5,344 bases of DNA, taken from NCBI GenBank assembly GCA_013375355.1, contig JABXJV010000556.1:1-5344 (forward strand). Direction: 5' to 3'. The position numbers and the translations under genes were made by a program. Shown here piece after piece: positions 1 to 5,344 of this stretch. The notes under the pieces are model-generated. The model was not told the DNA's origin, did no database searches, and saw nothing but the letters and a program-made list of their open reading frames with translations. Source of the stretch: Candidatus Helarchaeota archaeon. Lineage in GTDB: Archaea; Asgardarchaeota; Lokiarchaeia; Helarchaeales; JABXJV01. Position 1 is the stretch's first letter; each line of letters opens with the position of its first letter.

Positions 1-850
1 ATTTTTTAATTAAGTTATTTACTGCAATTAAAAAATTATCAGGTTTTCTCCACATATACATATTTCCAGAATGAATAATATTAAACTCCTTCTCAAACCT
101 TTGGGATTCTATATCTTTAAAATCATCTTTGTCAAAACCATTTGTTATTACTGAAAATTTGCCTTTGTCAACTTCATGATATTTTTCTTTAAGTTGACTT
201 ACCCAAGGAGGAGAAGCCAAAACAATCCTATCAGCATATTTAAAAACCTTACTTTCAAAAAATTCCTCCGTTTTTATCTTAAATTTAAAATTAAAAGGAT
301 TATAAACATAATTGTATGTTTCCCATAAATCACGGCAATCAATTATCCATTTTCTGCCTGTAAATTTTTTCAAAAAATATCCAATTATATGAACACTGAT
401 TGGAGGTCCGGATGATATTATTAAATCAACATCTTTTTTCTTTATAAAATAATATCCTTTTATTAAACCAAATGGAATCCATCCAATATATTCATCAGGA
501 AAATAAACAAAAGTATAAAATACCTTTTTTAAAAAATTAAAAATAGTTTTTATAGGTTTTAAAAATATATTATCTTTTCTGTTTACGTTCTCTAATTTTT
601 CTGAATTATGATGAAATATTTTCCTGAAAAATCTACCGAAAAGAATTGCGTGTGTATAACAAATATTTTCTCTATCAGTTACCTGCTCCATTAAAGTATG
701 GTCTTTAATATAATAATCAGCATTCTTAACAGTTAGAATTAATGGTATCCAGTTGAAATCTGGCAAATATTTAATAAATTTTAATATCCTTTGAACACCT
801 GCACCGCCCAATGGAGGAAAGTAATATGTTATAATCAAAACTTTTTTCAT
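1..850 (-). CDS. GT4-like glycosyltransferase, 3' end cut by window edge
   Basis: This reading frame starts at ATG 850-848 and stays open for 283 codons to the window edge, so the C-terminal part is missing; family members are usually about 400-430 residues. It begins MKKVLIITYYFPPLGGAGVQ, the typical first beta-strand and glycine-rich loop of a GT-B fold glycosyltransferase of the GT4 type. Further family-like motifs are FPDEYIGW (117-124), DLIISSGPP (142-150), WIIDCRDLW (168-176), ADRIVLASP (206-214) and ITNGFD (235-240). HSGNMY (260-265) opens the C-terminal Rossmann domain. The EX7E-type donor-binding region would lie beyond the edge. By family it should transfer a sugar from an activated donor to a growing glycan on the cytoplasmic face of the inner membrane; donor and acceptor cannot be read from the sequence. 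It follows the epimerase by 57 bases and is probably cotranscribed with it. The leader lacks a Shine-Dalgarno sequence. An ATG at about 10 bases upstream is out of frame. Confidence 0.9.
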   Translation of the reverse strand, partial: MKKVLIITYYFPPLGGAGVQRILKFIKYLPDFNWIPLILTVKNADYYIKDHTLMEQVTDRENICYTHAILFGRFFRKIFHHNSEKLENVNRKDNIFLKPIKTIFNFLKKVFYTFVYFPDEYIGWIPFGLIKGYYFIKKKDVDLIISSGPPISVHIIGYFLKKFTGRKWIIDCRDLWETYNYVYNPFNFKFKIKTEEFFESKVFKYADRIVLASPPWVSQLKEKYHEVDKGKFSVITNGFDKDDFKDIESQRFEKEFNIIHSGNMYMWRKPDNFLIAVNNLIKK

Positions 851-907
851 TATCGAACATAATTAAAAAGTTTAAATAAATATTTTCTATACTTCCGAAT
901 TTTTTCC

Positions 908-1867
908 TCAATTATAATAATATTTATTAAAGTATTTACTTATTATTCTGTTATAAATTCTTCCGTTTATTTTCCTTTTCAGATAACAAATTCTGCTCTT
1001 TTTATAATTTTCCCACCTTTTATAAAAATTGTAGAATACCTTCAACCTAGTAAGGTTATATAAGACTTTTAATTGACAGATATGTATGTTGTGATAAGTT
1101 TCCGAAGTAATGCGTCTGAACAAAAGGTCATACCTTGACCAATAACCCGAATCGTAAAGATAAAGATTTTTCTCAAGAGTTTTTATCCCTTCATTCCATA
1201 GAGAAAAACTCACCTTATCTTTTTTCATTCGATAAAAATCAAACAATCCAAAAAATGCAAATATAAAACCATTCAATATATGATTGGGAGGATCAGTTGG
1301 ATTTTCTTCACACCAAATATTCTTATTTTCATCATTATATATAATATTAGTCTCTTTAAAAGAATTTAATGCCTTTTCAGCGTTGGATAAATATTCACTA
1401 TCATAAAAAATTTGATATGCCCTTAAAAGCAAAGAAATTGCCTCTCCCTGGGTCATTGCAGAAAACCAGGGAGGTTCGATATTATATACAGGCTCTATCC
1501 ATGTATGTTCCCATACTCCATAATTTCCTTCATCTTTAACATTTTCAACAAACCAGTCTGCACATTTTTTAAATAAATTCAATTTCTTTTCATCGCCATC
1601 TCTATTATATTCATACAACAAACCAAATGCATATTGAGCGATAGTTATCGGGGTATAATGCATGCCAAACTTATTATTTTTATATTTCCGAATATACCAC
1701 ATATTTTTTTTAAATAATTTATCGTAATCAACTATAGGTATTCCAAATTTATCTAAAATGCCATAATATCCTGACTGAACTAAATCAGTCATCGATGAAT
1801 AATCTAAATACCAATCTCCTAACTCTTCACTTTTCGATACATTCCCAAGAGAAATTTTAAAACCCAT
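908..1867 (-). CDS. D-glucuronyl C5-epimerase family protein (GLCE C-terminal domain), catalytic Tyr replaced
   Basis: This 319-residue protein matches the C5-epimerase C-terminal domain (GLCE family), an (alpha/alpha)-barrel enzyme that inverts C5 of glucuronic acid to iduronic acid within a polymer. Family motifs in order: TPITIAQYAFG (72-82), PPWFSAMTQGEAISLLLRAY (132-151), WCEENPTDPP (185-194), ILNGFIFAFFGLFDF (197-211), LYDSGYWSRYDL (237-248) and YHNIHICQL (258-266). Against my recollection of human GLCE, Glu188, Tyr246 and Tyr258 match Glu499, Tyr560 and Tyr578, but Tyr500 is replaced by Asn189, so activity may be changed or lost. There is no signal peptide, and an in-frame TGA at 1879-1877 excludes an N-terminal extension from this DNA. 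The tail after about residue 282 is very basic and Tyr-rich. The gene lies between the flippase (75 bases upstream) and the glycosyltransferase (57 bases downstream), which suggests a role in polysaccharide synthesis. The family call is strong; substrate and activity are inferred. Confidence 0.88.
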   Translation of the reverse strand: MGFKISLGNVSKSEELGDWYLDYSSMTDLVQSGYYGILDKFGIPIVDYDKLFKKNMWYIRKYKNNKFGMHYTPITIAQYAFGLLYEYNRDGDEKKLNLFKKCADWFVENVKDEGNYGVWEHTWIEPVYNIEPPWFSAMTQGEAISLLLRAYQIFYDSEYLSNAEKALNSFKETNIIYNDENKNIWCEENPTDPPNHILNGFIFAFFGLFDFYRMKKDKVSFSLWNEGIKTLEKNLYLYDSGYWSRYDLLFRRITSETYHNIHICQLKVLYNLTRLKVFYNFYKRWENYKKSRICYLKRKINGRIYNRIISKYFNKYYYN

Positions 1868-1942
1868 CTTTAGTTTTCAATAAACACAATCCAACTAATA
1901 TTTTTAATTTCTTTGTAAAAACTTACTATTCCTTAACTCATC

Positions 1943-3241
1943 TTACTTATTATTTCTAGAAAATAAACCTTTTATAATTTTAACATCACTTCTTCTTGGA
2001 AGAAAAACTGATAATTCCAATTTTTCCTTTCTTAAAAAATAGGTTAAAATTATAATAAAACTTGCAAAATATGCAATTGAAGTAGAAATTGAAGCAGCAG
2101 TTAATTCATATATAGGAATATAAATTATATCTAACAAAACATTCAACAAGAGAGCACATAAATTTGATAAAATAAAGATTTTTACCAAACCTCTCGCAAT
2201 TAGATACCCACTCATTACCTGACTTAATCCAAGAAAGATAATACCTGGAACGAGATAAATTATAAGCAATGAAGAATCTAAAAATTTTTCACTGAACATA
2301 AAAACTATCAAAGGCTTTCCAAACTTTATAAAGACAATCCCGGTAAACAACAGTATTAAAAAGATAAATTTCATTATTAATACGATATTTCTGCTTCCCT
2401 CAAGATTTTTGTAAGTAGGTATTTTCGCAATAACAACTAACTGCATAGATTTAGAAATATACTTCATTAATTCCACGAATACCACAGCGATTCCATATAT
2501 TCCAGTTGCAGATGCTCCCAAAAAATTATAAACAATAAAAACATCTACCCTATAAACCAAAAAACTTAAGAATCCAGATATGTAAGGATATTTACCAAAA
2601 TTCAAAAGTTTTTTTATATATTCAAAAGAAAATTTATTATCTTTAAAATCAACTAATCTATACCTATAAAGAAAAAGTAGTCCAAGAATAAAGGTGAAAA
2701 AGATACTGCTTAAATAACAAAAAGAAATCTTTACATAATTCAGTCCCATTAATAAGAAAATCAGAGATAAAAATATTAAATAAAAAAAATTCTTTCCACT
2801 TTCGAGAACATTGTAATTTAAGACCTTATCACTTCCAAGTAAAATAAAACCTGAAAGAAGTGTCAACCCACTTAAAGGAACCGTAGAGATAAACAGATAA
2901 TTTTCAAGACTATATTTTAAAGGAACAAAACTCCAGAAAAATAGAGAACTTAATGTAAAAATCAGAGTAGATATAATACCTATAAAAAATATATTATAAG
3001 TAACTGTCTGCCTGTCTAATATTTTTGAACCCAAAAAATGTGCCGCAGCTATGTCCAATCCAAGCAAGCTCAACATACGAAGTATAAAGGTAAAAGTAAT
3101 AATTACATCATATTCCCCTTTTCCTTCGGGTCCTAATATTCTCGAAATAAATACATTAACAATAAATGCCAAACAAACTAATAGTATTTGAAAAATAAAA
3201 GTCGATAATGATTCCTTAAATAATTTACGTACATCAGACAT
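1943..3241 (-). CDS. Wzx-like oligosaccharide flippase (MOP superfamily, RfbX type)
   Basis: This 432-residue, very hydrophobic protein has about twelve membrane segments (roughly 11-35, 44-64, 84-104, 114-134, 150-166, 174-192, 220-240, 245-270, 288-306, 322-342, 354-372 and 382-402), the usual length and layout for polysaccharide flippases. Telling motifs are ISRILGPEGKGEY (32-44) after the first segment, YRVDVFIV (230-237), GIYGIAVVFVELMKY (247-261), GYLIARG (345-351), and NVLLDIIYIP (367-376) followed by TAASISTSIAY (381-391). Members of the family move undecaprenyl-linked glycan units, or related lipid-linked sugars, from the cytoplasmic to the periplasmic side of the inner membrane. The sequence cannot separate a Wzx O-antigen or capsule flippase from other MOP exporters, so no symbol is assigned. 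The start is ATG 3241-3239, 43 bases after acpS. A GGAGAG lies in the leader but 19 bases before the ATG, too far for a normal ribosome site. No polymerase (Wzy) gene is visible in the window. Confidence 0.9.
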   Translation of the reverse strand: MSDVRKLFKESLSTFIFQILLVCLAFIVNVFISRILGPEGKGEYDVIITFTFILRMLSLLGLDIAAAHFLGSKILDRQTVTYNIFFIGIISTLIFTLSSLFFWSFVPLKYSLENYLFISTVPLSGLTLLSGFILLGSDKVLNYNVLESGKNFFYLIFLSLIFLLMGLNYVKISFCYLSSIFFTFILGLLFLYRYRLVDFKDNKFSFEYIKKLLNFGKYPYISGFLSFLVYRVDVFIVYNFLGASATGIYGIAVVFVELMKYISKSMQLVVIAKIPTYKNLEGSRNIVLIMKFIFLILLFTGIVFIKFGKPLIVFMFSEKFLDSSLLIIYLVPGIIFLGLSQVMSGYLIARGLVKIFILSNLCALLLNVLLDIIYIPIYELTAASISTSIAYFASFIIILTYFLRKEKLELSVFLPRRSDVKIIKGLFSRNNK

Positions 3242-3271
3242 CTGATTTACTTTAAAAATACTCTCCGAAAG

Positions 3272-3295
3272 CCGAAGTTATTTATTATTCTTCGG
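3272..3295 (-). repeat. short inverted repeat over the acpS stop codon
   Basis: CCGAAG (3272-3277) and CTTCGG (3290-3295) are perfect inverted copies separated by 12 bases, with the acpS stop codon in the loop. The transcript could form a 6-base-pair stem. The loop is long and no T-run follows directly, so it is not a convincing intrinsic terminator; the flippase gene starts only 43 bases after acpS. It could be chance, or a weak structure between two cotranscribed genes. Confidence 0.3.
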
Positions 3296-3665
3296 ATACA
3301 ACCACAAGCGCTACCACATATTTATCACTATGAGAAATAGTTAATAACACTTTTTCATTTATAACTTCTTCTTTTGAATTTTGACCTTTTGCCAATATTT
3401 TTAGATAAGGTTTACCTTCGTCATTATTTTTTACTTCAATATTTGAAAAATATAACCTTTTCAAGCCGGAAAAAGCTTTAATAACTGCCTCTTTCGCAGC
3501 AAATCTTGCAGCTAAATGAGGATACGGATCTTTTTTATTAAAACAATATTCCAATTCTAAAGATGTAAATATTCTCTCATAAAATTTTTTATTCTCGTCT
3601 TTTGGTCGATTTCTGAATCTATCTATTGATTCTATGTCTACACCTATCCCTAATAAAGCGGACAT
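3285..3665 (-). CDS. acpS: holo-[acyl-carrier-protein] synthase AcpS
   Basis: This 126-residue protein has the normal length and both signature motifs of AcpS-type 4'-phosphopantetheinyl transferases. GIGVDIESIDRF (6-17) holds the metal-binding Asp10. HLAARFAAKEAVIKAF (50-65) holds the paired Lys58 and Glu59, with Glu59 the second metal ligand. FTSLELEYC (33-41) and the late LLTISHSDKYVVALVVV (107-123) also fit the family. The enzyme transfers phosphopantetheine from coenzyme A to a serine of acyl carrier protein, in the cytoplasm, with Mg2+. The start at ATG 3665-3663 places the first motif at the usual distance from the N-terminus. It is the first gene of a same-strand group with the flippase, epimerase and glycosyltransferase. 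No ACP gene is visible, so whether it serves general fatty-acid synthesis or a carrier protein tied to this locus is open. The leader is A/T-rich without a Shine-Dalgarno sequence. Confidence 0.95.
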   Translation of the reverse strand: MSALLGIGVDIESIDRFRNRPKDENKKFYERIFTSLELEYCFNKKDPYPHLAARFAAKEAVIKAFSGLKRLYFSNIEVKNNDEGKPYLKILAKGQNSKEEVINEKVLLTISHSDKYVVALVVVSEE

Positions 3666-3720
3666 AATTTTTTAAATTCTTTAAAAAACTAACCAATAAA
3701 TACTACTTTTTTAAAAATTG

Positions 3721-3749
3721 ATAATTAATAAACGATAATATTCTGTAAA
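3721..3749 (-). promoter_or_regulatory. weak candidate promoter for the acpS-flippase-epimerase-glycosyltransferase group
   Basis: In the 195-base gap before acpS, the minus strand reads TTTACA (3749-3744, five of six matches to TTGACA), a 17-base spacer, then AATTAT (3726-3721, four of six to TATAAT). Transcription would begin near 3714, leaving a leader of about 50 bases. In DNA this AT-rich such matches occur by chance, and Bacteroidota-type promoters differ from this consensus, so the call is weak. Apart from this and a short direct repeat, nothing else is visible between 3666 and 3860; no GC-rich hairpin with a T-run follows the upstream gene. Confidence 0.2.
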
Positions 3750-3799
3750 AACAAGCGTTTCATCTACAACTTAAAAAATCCTACTTTGATTAAATAGTT

Positions 3800-3839
3800 T
3801 TTCAGAATTTTATCCTTTCTTTTACAAACTTTCAGAATT
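3800..3839. repeat. 10-base direct repeat, 30-base period
   Basis: TTTCAGAATT occurs at 3800-3809 and again at 3830-3839, just downstream of the stop codon of the glycosidase-like gene. The period of 30 bases is close to three helical turns, a spacing sometimes seen for paired protein-binding sites. The DNA is AT-rich and there are only two copies, so chance is a fair explanation. No function is assigned. Confidence 0.35.
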
Positions 3840-3860
3840 AATTAAATTTATTCACTTCTC

Positions 3861-5344
3861 TTAACGAATTAATACCATTTTTTTCGAAATCATAAAATCC
3901 TTTACCTTAAGACAATAAATGTAAACACCTGATGCAACAGACACACCGTATTGATCCCTTCCATCCCATTGAATGCTATATTTCCCGGGCATCTGCCTTT
4001 CCTCTAATAACAACGCTCTAACTTGCTGACCTAAACAATTGTAAATCAATATACTTACAATAGTATTTTTATTCAATTTATACTGGATGATAGTTGAGGA
4101 ATTAAAAGGATTAGGAAAATTGTTTTCTAAAAAGATTTTTTCCGGGTTTTTTATTATAGATTCTTCATCTATGGATGTCTGAACACTATCCTGTAAAAAT
4201 TTTTCATATTTTTGCCGATATTCTTCTAAATATTTTTCAACTACATTGTCATAACTAATAAAGGGCACATCTTCTTGTATTTCCCAAGTTATTTGCACCT
4301 CATGAGTTTGAATTGGAAGTATAAACCAGTGTGATCCTGAACTACTAATCGACTTATGTAAATTAACACTGACAAGTTTCCGGTGAACCGGGATATGAAC
4401 AATGATAGAATCAGGGTTTGTATGAAATTGGTTCTCAAAAGTCAATTTGGCGCCTAAAGCATTGCTTTCAAGTCTAAAACTGATTTTTCCGAAATTTGTT
4501 GGGGCGTTTTCAACAACAATTTCTTTCCCTTCATCAATCCAAGAAGGAGCCAAACATGAAAACAGGTGGAGTACACTACCCTCTTCTCGTACCAACATGT
4601 TACGTAAAAGGGTTCTGTACTTTGACGCAAATGTACCATGGGGTGCTAGTACCTCACTATAATCTCTGTTAGTCCAAGGCCGAATCAAGGTCTCAAAACC
4701 AGAATGAGTTGAACTAGTATGAAGAAGCAATCCATAAAAACCATCTAAACACTTTTCCTGCTCATTACGAATAAGTTCTGTTTCTAAGACGACTTCGGTA
4801 AGATAATGATGTAAAAAGCCAGCCCATGTTATAATTCCTTGTTGGAACAATTCCCTGGCATGCTGCATAGTTTTGTTCACATTGGGATGAAACGGTTGAA
4901 GAAATCCTGTTGGATACACCAATAAGAAGTTACCCCAATCCCATCCCTTTTCATCATCCAAGCCAGGAGTAACATACCCGAATCGTTTTACAACTCCGTT
5001 TAAGGCAACCATAAGGCTATCAGTATAATCTGAGAGTTCCTTGGAAAAAATATTTGCTAAAGAATCCTCATTTAATACTTCTGCTAGATATAATGCATTC
5101 TTAACACCTAATATTCCCCAAAGATTATGACCTGTGACATGTCCAGAAACATACTCATTATCATTTGGAGTGGCTGTCGAAATAAGACCTATGGGATCCG
5201 ATTGGCGCACATTGTGTAACCATTCGATAGCTTTGGTAACAGAAGGGAAAACCTCTCTAGCAAAATTAAGATCCCCCGTAATAGCAACATGTTGACCAAA
5301 TGACCAAAGTGTCTGTCCAAATCCATCAAATTGATCGGGATGTG
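3861..5344 (-). CDS. secreted six-hairpin glycosidase-like protein with T9SS type A sorting domain, 5' end beyond window
   Basis: The frame is open from the right edge to TAA 3863-3861, giving 493 visible residues. A GTG at 5210-5208 is an internal valine rather than the start: the 44 codons before it are open and continue the same fold with DGFGQTLWSFGQHVAITGD (visible residues 6-24). Helix-rich (alpha/alpha)-barrel motifs follow: PNDNEY and GHVTGHNLW (59-75), GWDWGNFLLVYP (133-144), and a region around PHGTFASKYRTLLRNM (234-249). A beta-sandwich resembling those C-terminal to many six-hairpin glycosidases begins near LHLFSCLAPSWIDEGK (258-273) and includes NAPTNFGKISFRLE (279-292). After a charged K/E-rich linker (about 357-402) comes the sorting domain: NNFPNPFNSST, LGQQVRALL, WDGRDQYGVSVASGVYIY and terminal KKMVLIR. 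In the T9SS this tail directs export across the outer membrane and is usually cleaved. A glycoside hydrolase role is inferred; I cannot assign a family number or catalytic residues. GC content is higher in the catalytic part than in the tail. Confidence 0.8.
   Translation of the reverse strand, partial: HPDQFDGFGQTLWSFGQHVAITGDLNFAREVFPSVTKAIEWLHNVRQSDPIGLISTATPNDNEYVSGHVTGHNLWGILGVKNALYLAEVLNEDSLANIFSKELSDYTDSLMVALNGVVKRFGYVTPGLDDEKGWDWGNFLLVYPTGFLQPFHPNVNKTMQHARELFQQGIITWAGFLHHYLTEVVLETELIRNEQEKCLDGFYGLLLHTSSTHSGFETLIRPWTNRDYSEVLAPHGTFASKYRTLLRNMLVREEGSVLHLFSCLAPSWIDEGKEIVVENAPTNFGKISFRLESNALGAKLTFENQFHTNPDSIIVHIPVHRKLVSVNLHKSISSSGSHWFILPIQTHEVQITWEIQEDVPFISYDNVVEKYLEEYRQKYEKFLQDSVQTSIDEESIIKNPEKIFLENNFPNPFNSSTIIQYKLNKNTIVSILIYNCLGQQVRALLLEERQMPGKYSIQWDGRDQYGVSVASGVYIYCLKVKDFMISKKMVLIR

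Noticed and set aside
3272..3295. Intrinsic terminator after acpS
   Set aside because: The stem has only six pairs with a 12-base loop and no T-run follows directly; a terminator here would also split closely spaced same-strand genes.
3838..3845. TTAATTAA palindrome in the intergenic gap
   Set aside because: An eight-base A/T-only palindrome is expected by chance in DNA of this composition.
3666..3860. Small RNA or riboswitch in the 195-base gap
   Set aside because: I saw no GC-rich stems, conserved aptamer motif or terminator hairpin; the gap is nearly featureless A/T-rich DNA.
4454..4639. 61-codon minus-strand open frame
   Set aside because: It is another frame of the same glycosidase-like gene and has no recognisable protein features.
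4447..4662. 71-codon plus-strand open frame
   Set aside because: It lies wholly inside the glycosidase-like gene on the opposite strand, which has clear domain structure; the short frame resembles no known family.
5208..5210. GTG as the start of the glycosidase-like gene
   Set aside because: The same frame stays open for 44 more codons to the window edge and those residues fit the barrel fold, so the GTG is an internal valine codon.

Overview
The window looks like part of a surface-polysaccharide locus from an AT-rich bacterium of the FCB superphylum (Bacteroidota, Ignavibacteriota, Calditrichota, Cloacimonadota and relatives). Three things point there. The largest protein ends in a type IX secretion (T9SS) type A sorting domain of the 'FPNPFN...GQ.VR...WDG.D..G..VASGVYIY...KKM.LIR' kind. 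The four genes with visible starts lack a well-placed Shine-Dalgarno sequence and have A-rich leaders. The DNA is very AT-rich. I cannot fix the phylum from this alone.

All five genes lie on the minus strand, so transcription runs from right to left. First comes a large secreted protein (3861-5344, 5' part outside the window): a six-hairpin, (alpha/alpha)-barrel glycosidase-like region, a beta-sandwich, a charged linker and the T9SS tail. A 195-base AT-rich gap (3666-3860) follows, with a weak candidate promoter. Then come four genes spaced 43, 75 and 57 bases apart, which fits a single transcription unit: holo-ACP synthase acpS (3285-3665), a Wzx-like multi-spanning polysaccharide flippase (1943-3241), a D-glucuronyl C5-epimerase family protein (908-1867), and a GT-B/GT4 glycosyltransferase whose 3' end is cut by the window edge (1-850).

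Taken together, the flippase, epimerase and glycosyltransferase suggest assembly and export of a polysaccharide, possibly one containing uronic acids. The secreted glycosidase-like protein could trim or degrade a glycan outside the cell, though it may belong to an unrelated unit. AcpS is usually a housekeeping enzyme and is the odd member of the cluster.

The most interesting point is the epimerase. It keeps most family motifs, including the equivalents of human GLCE Glu499, Tyr560 and Tyr578, but the equivalent of catalytic Tyr500 is Asn189. It has no signal peptide and carries a strongly basic, Tyr-rich C-terminal tail. A second notable point is the uneven base composition of the glycosidase gene: its catalytic part is clearly richer in GC than its linker and sorting tail and than the neighbouring operon. 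I found no RNA genes, CRISPR arrays, insertion sequences or convincing terminators.
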